A DNA stretch of 56,651 nt, from the NCBI GenBank assembly GCA_964601205.1, contig CAZRML010000030.1, positions 1 through 56,651 on the forward strand, written 5' to 3'. The stretch is from JAQVEM01 sp964601205. Its GTDB lineage: Bacteria; Actinomycetota; Humimicrobiia; Humimicrobiales; Humimicrobiaceae. The position numbers were made by a program, and so were the translations under genes. Numbering within the stretch: position 1 is the stretch's first letter; each line of letters starts with the position of its first letter. The notes under the pieces were generated by a model. It was not told the origin of the DNA and made no database searches. It worked only from the letters and a program-made list of their open reading frames with translations. Below, piece by piece: positions 1 to 8,408 of the stretch.

Positions 1-67
1 GGAGGTAGTGTTTAATCTATCAATTTTATCTATATTTTTATTTTGTTTTCAAAGAGCTTTTAAAACT

Positions 68-87
68 AGAGTTGTAAACACAACTCT
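68..87. terminator. Perfect 8-bp hairpin, possible terminator of an upstream gene
   Basis: AGAGTTGT (68-75) pairs exactly with ACAACTCT (80-87) around a 4-base loop. There is no T-run on the plus side; on the minus side a short T-rich stretch follows. It could be a weak terminator for a gene left of the window or a protein-binding palindrome. Confidence 0.35.
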
Positions 88-165
88 TAAATAGTTCAAC
101 TTATATATAATTAACTTTTTATGGTAAGAAAAATTTTACTTTACATCCTGTTTATTGTAAATGAA

Positions 166-194
166 TTCACAATATTAATTAACAGCGGTATAAA
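166..194 (+). promoter_or_regulatory. Predicted sigma-A promoter for the patatin-like gene
   Basis: A -35 box TTCACA (166-171) and a -10 box TATAAA (189-194) are separated by exactly 17 bases, each 5/6 to consensus. Transcription would start near 201, giving a leader of about 117 bases before the GTG at 318. A second TATAAT lies at 203-208 but has no -35 partner. Confidence 0.4.
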
Positions 195-317
195 ATAAGT
201 AGTATAATTAGAACATAATTTTTTTTAAATGGTTATAAGCAAAAAGCTTCTTGAGACTTGAAGCGTTAATGATAAACAATTTTTTTATAGCATAAGGGAA
301 AAAGAAGGCAGAGTCCA

Positions 318-1259
318 GTGAGGTTTCTCAGAAGAAGAATAAAACCGGGTATAGCTTTGAGCGGTGGAGCGGCAAGAGCGCTCTGTCACATTGGTGTACT
401 GGAGGTTCTTGAAGGACTGGGGGTAAAACCAGGAGCAATAGCAGGCACCAGCATGGGAGCTATTATTGGGTCGTTTTACTGTGCCGGCGTAACTCTTGAA
501 GAAATGAAATCATATATTAAGTCAATGAACTGGAAAAGTTTTTTACTTTTTTCTGACCTGGTTCTCTCCAGAACCGGTATTATTAATGGAAAAAAAATTG
601 AAAATATATTGCGTATGTTTCTAGGAGATAAGACTTTTAAGGACTGCAGAATTCCTTTTTCCTGTGTAGCAGTGGATTTAATTAAAAGAGAAAAGGTAGT
701 TTTATCGGAAGGAAAACTGGTTGACGCAGTTAGAGCTTCAATATCAATCCCCGGTTTTTTCTCTGCGGTTTATATGGATAATAAATTACTTGTAGATGGT
801 GGAATAATAGAGCCGCTGCCGGTGGAATCGTTAAAAACAATGGATGTAAATTTTGTTATAGCATCATCAACAGATTTTCAGAAGAACATAGAGGAGTATT
901 CCGGGATTCTTGAAGAAAATAGCATAAACACCGGACCGGGAAGGCAGGGCCTGTTGCTAAAAGAAAAAGATAATAGTAAAAAAGGTAGTGGAAAATTTTT
1001 TAATATCAGAAAATCAGAAAAACTGGAGAAAGAGGTTACTGAAAAACTATCGGTTAATAAAATCCTTGATACAACTTTCAGCATAATACACCAGGAGTTA
1101 ATAAAAAATCATCTTAAAAGTGCCGATATTGTAATTGAGCCCGAAGTAGGGGACTTCGGGTATTTCGATTTGATGCGTGGCTCCCGGATAATCCAGAGAG
1201 GAGTGGAAGCGGCACAGGAAAAAATCCCCGAGATTAAAAGAAAACTGCATATTAAATAA
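318..1259 (+). CDS. Patatin-like phospholipase (RssA/NTE family)
   Basis: A 313-residue serine lipase/acyl hydrolase of the patatin fold, expected to cleave acyl esters of phospholipids or lysophospholipids. The oxyanion-hole glycine motif (GGAAR) is at residues 16-20. The nucleophile is Ser45 in GTSMG and the catalytic Asp is Asp160 in the DGG motif, so the Ser-Asp dyad is complete. There is no signal peptide, but the N-terminus is arginine-rich (RRR at 5-7). The segment at about 190-235 is a low-complexity charged insert not typical of the core. The start is GTG, preceded by a purine-rich stretch; no better start precedes the conserved core. The gene stands alone and converges on the ATP-grasp gene with a 33-base gap. 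The substrate cannot be deduced. Confidence 0.88.
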   Translation: MRFLRRRIKPGIALSGGAARALCHIGVLEVLEGLGVKPGAIAGTSMGAIIGSFYCAGVTLEEMKSYIKSMNWKSFLLFSDLVLSRTGIINGKKIENILRMFLGDKTFKDCRIPFSCVAVDLIKREKVVLSEGKLVDAVRASISIPGFFSAVYMDNKLLVDGGIIEPLPVESLKTMDVNFVIASSTDFQKNIEEYSGILEENSINTGPGRQGLLLKEKDNSKKGSGKFFNIRKSEKLEKEVTEKLSVNKILDTTFSIIHQELIKNHLKSADIVIEPEVGDFGYFDLMRGSRIIQRGVEAAQEKIPEIKRKLHIK

Positions 1260-1292
1260 ACTTATTAAAATCCTTATATATCTATGTCAGAG

Positions 1293-2501
1293 TTAATAAA
1301 CAATATTGACCCTGATTTTCTTTAGAAGCTCATCAGCAGCTTTCATGGTTTTTTCATATGAATTGCCTTTAATCGTTATACATGCTATACGGTCAGTATC
1401 ATTATCAGGCGGGCCTACTATTTCTCCCAGTTCTTTAAACTGATAGAAGGTGAAATCTCTGTGCCATTTTGGAATTTCAATTCTGTACATACAGCCTGTC
1501 TTGGGAGCAGTTAAAAACCTGCTTGCTGCAAATCTCCTGTTCCAATTTATGTCCAATTCAGGTTTTTCTCCCATAGCCATCTGTACCACTGATTTTATCA
1601 TATCAACTCCCAGGAGATTTGGCACAAAATCAAATATGACTGGACCGCTGGCAAGTCTTGGCCCAACGTCTATGACTCTTGGTATACCATCTTTCCCGAC
1701 TATCATATCAATATGGGCTGCTCCTGTGCTCAGGCCGAGGACATTGGCAACCTTTTTTGCATTATCTTTTACTCTGTCCTTTACTTCTTCGGGGAATCTT
1801 GATGGCGCTGTTAGTCCCACGGTTACACATTTGGGAGGGGGAGTATTGTATTTATCCGTCAAAATAATTGGCTCTAATTCGCCGTCAATTATAAGGCATT
1901 CTGCCCCTATAGTAGGTCCATCAACCCATTCTTCAATAATTACTCTCTTTTCAATTGAGACATCCATTGCCTGGATGACGCAATTTTTAAAGTCATCTTT
2001 AGATGAAGCTACTGATATACCTCTACCCTTTGTCCCATCGACAGGTTTTACTATTACCGGAAAATCTATCTGGTTGATTTTATCCATGGCATACTCAATT
2101 GATGGAGCACTGAACCCTTCCGGGACCGGGACGCCTCCTATTTTTAAATATTCTTTAATTTCCTTTTTATCTGTTGCTATCTGGGCTGCTTTTAATGGTA
2201 TGGCTATTAAATTCATTTTATCTGCTACATAGGCCACAGTTCGCATTCCTAAGTTACTTACCATGGTTGTTATTCCATCTATTTTCTTTTCCCTGGCAAT
2301 CTCAAGTATCTTCTCGTATTCCATAACATCCAGGACATAATGCTCGTCAGCTATAAAAAAACCGGGAGCATTTTTGTCACTGTCAACTGCAATGACTTTA
2401 AGGCCAAGAGCCCTGGCTGCTTTTATCATGGCTACCTGGTCAAATCCTGCACCCAGAATCATAATACATCTGGAGGCCTGGCTTTCATTGTTGATATTCA
2501 T
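1293..2501 (-). CDS. ATP-grasp family carboxylate-amine/thiol ligase-like protein
   Basis: A 402-residue protein with the three-part ATP-grasp layout. An N-terminal Rossmann-like pre-ATP-grasp domain (residues about 12-110, GAGFDQ near the start, AVDSDKNAPG) is followed by a lid with VIVKPVDGTKGRG (about 149-161), and then the Mg-ATP core. It resembles the PurK/PylC/carbamoyl-phosphate-synthase-like group. The usual metal-binding E-x-N-x-R motif near the end of the grasp domain reads D-V-G-P-R, so one acidic ligand is conservatively changed and the Asn is replaced. About 100 extra residues follow this motif. The ATG is preceded by AAGGAAT. The gene lies downstream of nadC but is 141 bases away and has its own promoter candidate, so a link to NAD synthesis is not proven. 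The product is unknown. Confidence 0.75.
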   Translation of the reverse strand: MNINNESQASRCIMILGAGFDQVAMIKAARALGLKVIAVDSDKNAPGFFIADEHYVLDVMEYEKILEIAREKKIDGITTMVSNLGMRTVAYVADKMNLIAIPLKAAQIATDKKEIKEYLKIGGVPVPEGFSAPSIEYAMDKINQIDFPVIVKPVDGTKGRGISVASSKDDFKNCVIQAMDVSIEKRVIIEEWVDGPTIGAECLIIDGELEPIILTDKYNTPPPKCVTVGLTAPSRFPEEVKDRVKDNAKKVANVLGLSTGAAHIDMIVGKDGIPRVIDVGPRLASGPVIFDFVPNLLGVDMIKSVVQMAMGEKPELDINWNRRFAASRFLTAPKTGCMYRIEIPKWHRDFTFYQFKELGEIVGPPDNDTDRIACITIKGNSYEKTMKAADELLKKIRVNIVY

Positions 2502-2593
2502 TTTTTATTCCTTACTTTATTTGGCAAAATTTTTAAAAATATTTATAAAACTGACATTAACTAATAGCCAGAAGGTCAATATTTGGCTTTTAT

Positions 2594-2622
2594 AGTATAG
2601 CAGACTTGATTAATTATGTTAA
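2594..2622 (-). promoter_or_regulatory. Predicted promoter for the ATP-grasp gene
   Basis: Read on the minus strand, TTAACA (2617-2622) and TATACT (2594-2599) are separated by exactly 17 bases. Each box is 5/6 to the sigma-A consensus. Transcription would begin near 2587, giving a leader of about 85 bases. A 7-bp inverted repeat, ATTATGT (2613-2619) and ACATAAT (2633-2639), overlaps the -35 box and could be an operator or a weak terminator for nadC. Confidence 0.45.
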
Positions 2623-2642
2623 AAAATTGTTGACATAATATC

Positions 2643-3515
2643 TCAGGTATTCTTTTCAAATTCTATGGAAAAATCAACGGCCGGGGCAGAATGGGTAATC
2701 AGTCCCACTGAGATTATGTCAACTCCTGTTTTACATGTCTGTTCAAGATTTTCTAAATTAATATTCCCGGAAGCCTCAACCAGAACGGTTTTATCTTTTT
2801 TTTCTCTTATTATTTTGATTGCTTTTTTCATCCGGTCTATTTTCATATTGTCAAGCATTATGATATCTGCTCCGCCTGACAGCGCCTCGTCGAGCTGGTT
2901 GAAGTCTCTGACTTCTATTTCAATTTTTAAAGTGGATGGGGCATTGGCTCTAACTTTTTCTATGGCTTTTAAAATTCCTCCCGCAGCCACTATATGATTA
3001 TCTTTTATAAGTATCCCGTCAAAAAGGCCGAAACGATGGTTATACCCTCCACCGCATAGAACTGCGTATTTTTCAATTTTACGGAGAAGCGGTTTTGTTT
3101 TTCTGGTATCTTTAATCTTTATTCCATAGGGTTTTGCTATTTTTACAAATTTGCTGGTAATAGTAGCGATTCCTGACATATGCTGGATAAAATTGAGGCA
3201 AATTCTCTCAGCCTTTAGAATTGACAGGGTCGGGCCGCTTATATTACAGACCCTGTCCATGTATTCAAGAGAGTCACCGTCACTTTTAAACCAGTCAATT
3301 TTTATATTGTCATCAATTTCTTCAGCCACGAAGTTTACCATATCGGTACCGCTTAAAATTGCGCCGTCTTTTTCCTTGCATACAATGTATGAGAACGAAT
3401 TTTTATAAGGAGGAATTAGATAATCTGAAGTAATATCTCCCAGACCGTTTAATTCCTCGGATATTGCTCCGTGTATTAAATCTAAAACTTCACTTTTTAA
3501 AATTTTATATGTCAT
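2643..3515 (-). CDS. nadC: Nicotinate-nucleotide pyrophosphorylase (carboxylating), NadC
   Basis: Quinolinate phosphoribosyltransferase makes nicotinate mononucleotide from quinolinate and PRPP, the last step of de novo pyridine-ring synthesis. The 290 residues cover both the N-terminal open-face domain and the alpha/beta barrel. The family signature is present: the R-K-T-x-P-x-x-R segment, then GGGYNHRFGLFDGILIKDNH, and EIEVRDFNQLDEAL and DIIMLDNM for the barrel strands. The C-terminus, EASGNINLENL then DIISVGLITHS, is also typical. The start overlaps the end of nadB by 11 bases, which points to translational coupling. This is the last gene of a nadA-nadB-nadC operon. Identification is secure. 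Confidence 0.97.
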   Translation of the reverse strand: MTYKILKSEVLDLIHGAISEELNGLGDITSDYLIPPYKNSFSYIVCKEKDGAILSGTDMVNFVAEEIDDNIKIDWFKSDGDSLEYMDRVCNISGPTLSILKAERICLNFIQHMSGIATITSKFVKIAKPYGIKIKDTRKTKPLLRKIEKYAVLCGGGYNHRFGLFDGILIKDNHIVAAGGILKAIEKVRANAPSTLKIEIEVRDFNQLDEALSGGADIIMLDNMKIDRMKKAIKIIREKKDKTVLVEASGNINLENLEQTCKTGVDIISVGLITHSAPAVDFSIEFEKNT

Positions 3516-5205
3516 TTCCAGTTATAAATGTCCGAGCATCTTCAAAATATACTTTTTTTTGTTGTAGTATTATATGCTTTTTCCAGTTAATGTCATCTTT
3601 TTTTGGAAAATCTTTCCTCTGGTGAGTCCCCCTGCTTTCTTTTCTGAGTCCTGCCGCTTTTATTATAATACTTGCTACAGTTAGCATATTTACAAACTCC
3701 AGAGCTTCCTTATTCTTTATTTTATTAAAATTTAAGTTTTTTATATAGGAATTAACAAGTTTCGCAGCCTCTTTTAAGCTTGTCTCATCTCTGAGTATCC
3801 CAACTTTTTCAGTCATGGTATTTCTTAAACGAGAAATGAGCCGGTCTAAATCAGGATAGTTGTTATCTGATTCAACTTTCCTGCCTGTTTTTATTTTTTC
3901 GGTTTTAATTTTGTTTAAAATATCAATTATGGATTTATTAACTTTGCTTTCAAGGTCTCTGTTTTTTTGATTTAGTTTTTTTGCTATATCTTCATAAATT
4001 TTCCATCCGTACACAACACCTTCTATCAGCGAGTTGCTGGCAAGTCTGTTTGCGCCGTGTGCTCCTGTTGCTGCTGTTTCACCACAGCTATAGAGTCCCT
4101 CTATGTTTGTTTTCCCATTGTAGCTGGTTTTAATCCCGCCGTTAATATAGTGTTCTGCTGGAGATACCCTGACAAGGTCTTTTCTGAGGTCAAGACCATT
4201 TTCTTTTAACTTTGAAATTATGTGAGGGAAACGTGTCTTTAAAAGGTTTTCTGGTATATGCCTGGCATCCAGATAAACATAATCGGTACCACATTCACTC
4301 ATAACTTTTACTATTTCTTTTACCACTATATCCCTCGGGGCAAGTTCTGCTTTGGGGTGTTTTCCAATCATAAATCTATTGCAGTGGCAATCTTTAAGGT
4401 ATGCGCCCTCTCCTCTCAGAGCTTCGCTTATTAAATATAGCCCGGAATCGTTTGTTTTAAATACCGTGGGGTGGAACTGGATAAATTCAATATCCATTAT
4501 GCGGGCGCCTGCCCTGTAAGCCACGGCAATACCGTCACCTGTTGATATAGAGGGATTTGTAGAAAGTTCAAAAATCTGGCCTATTCCGCCGGCTGCAATG
4601 ACTGTATTAGCAGTTGGGTATATCTCAACTTCTCCTGTTTTTACATCCATAACTGTAACTCCCACGCAATTATTTTTTAAGACCAGTACGTCAAGAGCAA
4701 AATGTTCGGGTAGGAAGTCTATCTTCCCGGAGCTTCTTGAGTAAGAAATTAATTTTCTTTCAAGTTCTTCTCCTGTTGCATCTCCTCCGGCATGAAGAAC
4801 GCGGGGGTAGCTGTGCCCGCCTTCTGTAGTAAGGCTGATATTGCCTTCAGAGATATCAAAGTTTATACCTATTCCAATAAGGTCTTCAATCATTCTCGGG
4901 GCGTTCCTGGCCAGTATTTCAACTGCCTTCCGGTCACAAAGGCCCTGTCCGGCAATTATGGTATCCCTGTAGTGATTTTCCCAGAGATCGGGAGTTTTAA
5001 TGGCGGCTGCAATGCCACCCTGTGCATACCAGGTAGTTGAATTGGAAAGTGAGCTCTTGGTTATGATTTTTACGCTGCCTTTTTTAGAGAGCCTCATGGC
5101 AGTAGAGAGACCTGCAATTCCGCTACCAATAATGACACAATCGGAGTATTCATGAATTTTGTGGTGGAATGACGGGCTTATAAGATATCTTGGTAACATA
5201 TTCAT
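3505..5205 (-). CDS. nadB: L-aspartate oxidase, NadB
   Basis: An FAD enzyme that oxidises L-aspartate to iminoaspartate, the substrate of NadA. In anaerobes fumarate is the likely electron acceptor. The 566-residue length is usual for the family. The dinucleotide-binding GSGIAGLS motif is at about residues 27-34, and the succinate-dehydrogenase/fumarate-reductase-like signature YAQGGIAAA follows at about 61-69. Also seen are EFIQFHPT, LRGEGAYL and the C-terminal FAD motif HGANRLASNSLIEG. The C-terminal helical domain (about 430-540) is present. The start ATG overlaps the nadA stop by 4 bases and the 3' end overlaps nadC by 11 bases. Confidence 0.97.
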   Translation of the reverse strand: MNMLPRYLISPSFHHKIHEYSDCVIIGSGIAGLSTAMRLSKKGSVKIITKSSLSNSTTWYAQGGIAAAIKTPDLWENHYRDTIIAGQGLCDRKAVEILARNAPRMIEDLIGIGINFDISEGNISLTTEGGHSYPRVLHAGGDATGEELERKLISYSRSSGKIDFLPEHFALDVLVLKNNCVGVTVMDVKTGEVEIYPTANTVIAAGGIGQIFELSTNPSISTGDGIAVAYRAGARIMDIEFIQFHPTVFKTNDSGLYLISEALRGEGAYLKDCHCNRFMIGKHPKAELAPRDIVVKEIVKVMSECGTDYVYLDARHIPENLLKTRFPHIISKLKENGLDLRKDLVRVSPAEHYINGGIKTSYNGKTNIEGLYSCGETAATGAHGANRLASNSLIEGVVYGWKIYEDIAKKLNQKNRDLESKVNKSIIDILNKIKTEKIKTGRKVESDNNYPDLDRLISRLRNTMTEKVGILRDETSLKEAAKLVNSYIKNLNFNKIKNKEALEFVNMLTVASIIIKAAGLRKESRGTHQRKDFPKKDDINWKKHIILQQKKVYFEDARTFITGNDI

Positions 5206-6116
5206 TTTATAGCTATCATTCTATTGATAGCTGATTTCGCCTTTCTGATAACTTCTGTCGGGATTCTTATTTCATATTTTTCATCTTCAAGTGACCACAT
5301 TACTTTTTCCAGGTTTATGAGCTTCATATCGGGGCATATGGCTCTGCTGGTTGCAGGGTAAAAAGTCTTATCAGGGTTTTCTTTTTTTAATCTGTGTATT
5401 ATTCCAATCTCTGTGCCTATTATAAAGTTCTTTTTTTTGCTCTTTCTGGCATATCTCAGCATTCCCCCGGTTGAAGCAACTTTATCGGCGATATCTATTA
5501 CGTCAGGGGTACACTCCGGATGAACCACAACTACAGCATCAAGGTGTTCTTTCTTGAGCTTGATAATGTCTCTTATGCTTATCATAACATGGGAGGGGCA
5601 GTATCCATTCCATAATATAAGTTCCCTGCCTGTCTGGCTCTGTACATAACTTCCCAGATATTTATCCGGTATAAAAATTATTTCTTTATTTTCGGGTATT
5701 GATTTTACCACATTGACTGCATTTGAAGATGTGCAGCAGATATCACTCAGAGCCTTGACTTCGGCAGATGAGTTTACATAACAAACAACTACTGCATCGG
5801 GGTGTTTGTCTCTTAATTTTTTAAGCTGACCTGCATTTATCATATCAGCCATGGGGCAGCCGCTGCTTTTATCAGGAAGAATAACCTTTTTTTCAGGGGA
5901 AAGAATTTTAGCGGTTTCGGCCATAAACTGGACTCCGCAGAATATTATAATTTTTTTCTGTGTCTTTGATGCTTCATAACTTAATTGAAAGGAATCTCCA
6001 ACAAAATCGGCAATGTCCTGGACTTCTCCAATCTGATAATTATGTGCCAGTATGATGGCATCCTTTTCAACCTTCAGCTTAATTATATTGTTTAAAATTT
6101 CTACGTTTGAGTTCAT
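5202..6116 (-). CDS. nadA: Quinolinate synthase, NadA
   Basis: A [4Fe-4S] enzyme that condenses iminoaspartate with dihydroxyacetone phosphate to give quinolinate. At 304 residues it is the compact form found in thermophiles and many anaerobes. The three cluster cysteines are visible: Cys87 in SSGCPMADM, Cys173 in NGYCPSH, and Cys261 in RAICPDM. The N-terminal AHNYQIGEVQDIADFVGDS motif is intact. It is the first gene of nadA-nadB-nadC, and its stop overlaps nadB in an ATGA. A good AGGAAA ribosome-binding site precedes the ATG. A 6-bp inverted repeat sits just upstream and may be a regulatory site. Confidence 0.97.
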   Translation of the reverse strand: MNSNVEILNNIIKLKVEKDAIILAHNYQIGEVQDIADFVGDSFQLSYEASKTQKKIIIFCGVQFMAETAKILSPEKKVILPDKSSGCPMADMINAGQLKKLRDKHPDAVVVCYVNSSAEVKALSDICCTSSNAVNVVKSIPENKEIIFIPDKYLGSYVQSQTGRELILWNGYCPSHVMISIRDIIKLKKEHLDAVVVVHPECTPDVIDIADKVASTGGMLRYARKSKKKNFIIGTEIGIIHRLKKENPDKTFYPATSRAICPDMKLINLEKVMWSLEDEKYEIRIPTEVIRKAKSAINRMIAIK

Positions 6117-6129
6117 ATTTTTTCCTGAG

Positions 6130-6149
6130 TAACAGAATTACCCCTGTTA
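6130..6149 (-). promoter_or_regulatory. Inverted repeat just upstream of nadA
   Basis: TAACAG (6130-6135) and CTGTTA (6144-6149) form a 6-bp inverted repeat with an 8-base spacer. It sits immediately upstream of the nadA ribosome-binding site, 14 bases before the start codon. It could be an operator for an NAD-responsive repressor or an mRNA hairpin. I do not recognise it as a known NiaR or NrtR site. Confidence 0.3.
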
Positions 6150-6335
6150 TTGTAAAACAACATCTATAAAATTAAAATAAGCACTTTTTCTATCTATTGA
6201 TTAAAAAGTTAAATAAAAATAGAAACTACATGAACGGGATAGATTTATTTATTTCTCTTTTAATGTTATTATTTCAAATTCAGATGAATTTAATTAAATT
6301 TTTTAAAACCTTAATTATTATATGGTGATATTATA

Positions 6336-8408
6336 TTGAAGTTGATTATAAGTGAAAAGGAAATAGCTGCCAGAAGAATTGCCGGTATACTTGCGGGGGA
6401 TGGCGTAAAAGAGGAAAAAGTATATGGTGTTCCCGTTTATCATTTTGACCTTGATGGAAAGGAATGTAGAGTAATTGGCTTAAAGGGCCATATAATGAAG
6501 GTGGATTACCCTGAAGAATATTCAAACTGGTTTAAAGTAGACCCCGTAGAACTTATTGACGCCAAAATAGAAAAAATCCCCATTCAAAAGAAGATAATCC
6601 AGGCATTAAAAAAGATTTCGGGCGATACAGATGGAGTTATTATAGCTACGGATTATGATAGAGAAGGTGAACTTATCGGTTATGACGCAATGCAAAAATT
6701 AAAGGAATTCAATGCACTGATAACAACAAAAAGGGCAAAGTTTTCAGCCATTACCCCGAAGGATATAAGTCAGGCGTTTGGAAAGCCGGGTAAAGTTGAT
6801 ATAAATCTGGCGTTTGCCGGCAGAGCGAGGCAGGATATAGATCTTATATGGGGAGCAACTCTGACCCGTTTCATATCTCTTGCTACTTATCAGATTAAAG
6901 ATAAATTTCTCTCCGTGGGAAGGGTGCAGACACCTACCCTCACTCTTATTGTTGATAAGGAATTAGAGATAAAATCGTTCACCCCCACTCCTTACTGGTC
7001 TGTAAGTGTAAATCTTATGACTGAGTCAGGTGAGGAATTTGAAGCCAGTCACAAAACAAAGAGATTCTTAAAAAAAGAGGATGCACAAAATGCATTCTCC
7101 CGGATCGGAGAAAAGGGGACTGTCCAGAAGGTAAATGAAAATATTAAAGACATAAAACCCCCGACCCCTTTCAACACCACTGCCCTTATAATAAGCGGCA
7201 ATTCAATTGGTTTTTCTGCATCAAAGACTATCAGTATTGCAGAAAGCCTGTACATGAATGGTTATATCAGCTATCCCAGGACCGATAATACAGTGTATTC
7301 TTCTTCTATTGACTTAAAGGAAATTGTAAGAGCTCTGGAGGTTTCGGGTGAATATAGAAATATGTGTGAAATAGTCCTGGCCCGTAAAAAAATAGTTGCC
7401 AGCAGGGGTAAAAAAAGGTCAACAGACCATCCGCCAATTCACCCTGCATCAGTTGCAGAGAAAAGTAATCTTAGCAGTGACGAGTGGAAGCTTTATGATT
7501 TGATTGTCAGGAGATTTCTATCTACTTTAATGCCAGCAGCAAAAATTAAAAATATAACTGCGTTAATTGATATAAATGGTGAAACGTTTGTTGCCAGTGG
7601 TTCCAATATAATAGAAGGAAACTGGATAAATTTTTATCCATATTATAAATATAAAGATGTTTTTCTCCCCGGACTTAAGGAAAATCAGGAACTCAGGGTC
7701 ACTTCAAAGGATTTGCAGGATAAAGAAACGAAGCCTCCTGCGAGGTATACTCAGGGGAAGCTGGTTGAGAAGATGGAGGAGCTTGGCCTGGGAACCAAAG
7801 CTACCCGTCATACTATTATCCAGAATTTAATACAGAGGGGTTATATTAATGGGAACCCCCTGCAGCCGGGGGAAAAGGCTATTGCTGTGGTTAAAATGCT
7901 CAAGAAACATGCGGAAAAAATATCGTCTCCGGATATGACTTCGGAACTGGAAATGTATATGGATGCTATTGTGAGTGGTGACCAGACAAAAGAGGATGTT
8001 GTAAATATATCCAGAAAGATGTTGAAGGAGGTTATGGTTAACCTGAAGAATGAAAAGGATGAAATATCGCGGGAGATAAAAAAGGGGATAAAGGAAGATA
8101 TGATTGTGGGGAAATGCCCGCGGGAAAATTGCACCGGTAATTTAATTGTAAGGATATCAAGAAAGACAAAGAAAAGATTTATAGGCTGCAGCGCCTATCC
8201 TGAGTGTAAGGTCACGTTCCCGCTTCCACAGAAAGGGTTGCTGGTCACAACCAGAGAGGTCTGCAAGCATTGTAATTATCCCATAGTTAAAATTATAAAT
8301 AAGGGAAGAAAACCCTGGAATTTGTGCATAAACCCGGATTGTCCCGGAAAAGATGAGAAGTATAGAAATTACAAAGATAAAAGAAGAGCTAAAAAAACTT
8401 CTGATTAA
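6336..8408 (+). CDS. topA: DNA topoisomerase I, archaeal type
   Basis: A type IA topoisomerase that relaxes negatively supercoiled DNA. The 690-residue sequence follows the archaeal TopA pattern rather than the bacterial one: it starts LIISEKEIAARRIAGIL instead of the bacterial VIVESPAKAKTI. It then has GLKGHIMKVDYPEEYSNW and WFKVDPVELI. The TOPRIM metal residues are Glu7 and the D-x-D-x-E of TDYDREGE (Asp106, Asp108, Glu110). The active-site tyrosine is Tyr313 in ISYPRTDN. Two four-cysteine zinc ribbons are at the C-terminus (CPRENC...CSAYPEC and CKHC...CINPDC). The start is TTG with a weak ribosome-binding site. The 3' end overlaps the fumarase alpha gene by 56 bases. Transfer from archaea is inferred, not shown. 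Confidence 0.93.
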   Translation: MKLIISEKEIAARRIAGILAGDGVKEEKVYGVPVYHFDLDGKECRVIGLKGHIMKVDYPEEYSNWFKVDPVELIDAKIEKIPIQKKIIQALKKISGDTDGVIIATDYDREGELIGYDAMQKLKEFNALITTKRAKFSAITPKDISQAFGKPGKVDINLAFAGRARQDIDLIWGATLTRFISLATYQIKDKFLSVGRVQTPTLTLIVDKELEIKSFTPTPYWSVSVNLMTESGEEFEASHKTKRFLKKEDAQNAFSRIGEKGTVQKVNENIKDIKPPTPFNTTALIISGNSIGFSASKTISIAESLYMNGYISYPRTDNTVYSSSIDLKEIVRALEVSGEYRNMCEIVLARKKIVASRGKKRSTDHPPIHPASVAEKSNLSSDEWKLYDLIVRRFLSTLMPAAKIKNITALIDINGETFVASGSNIIEGNWINFYPYYKYKDVFLPGLKENQELRVTSKDLQDKETKPPARYTQGKLVEKMEELGLGTKATRHTIIQNLIQRGYINGNPLQPGEKAIAVVKMLKKHAEKISSPDMTSELEMYMDAIVSGDQTKEDVVNISRKMLKEVMVNLKNEKDEISREIKKGIKEDMIVGKCPRENCTGNLIVRISRKTKKRFIGCSAYPECKVTFPLPQKGLLVTTREVCKHCNYPIVKIINKGRKPWNLCINPDCPGKDEKYRNYKDKRRAKKTSD

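Larger units (their letters stand above)
1..317. other. AT-rich non-coding region upstream of the patatin-like gene
   Basis: No gene is supported in these 317 bases. The first 15 bases read Gly-Gly-Ser-Val-stop in frame 1, so they could be the tail of an upstream gene, but this is too short to judge. The region holds a perfect 8-bp hairpin (68-87), a good sigma-A-like promoter (166-194) and a weaker hairpin, GCTTC/GAAGC, at 246-264. The rest is featureless A/T-rich sequence. Confidence 0.6.

Noticed and set aside
1450..2232. Long open frame opposite the ATP-grasp gene (plus strand, 260 codons)
   Set aside because: It is antisense to a clearly conserved enzyme. Its predicted protein resembles no family, and it lacks a ribosome-binding site.
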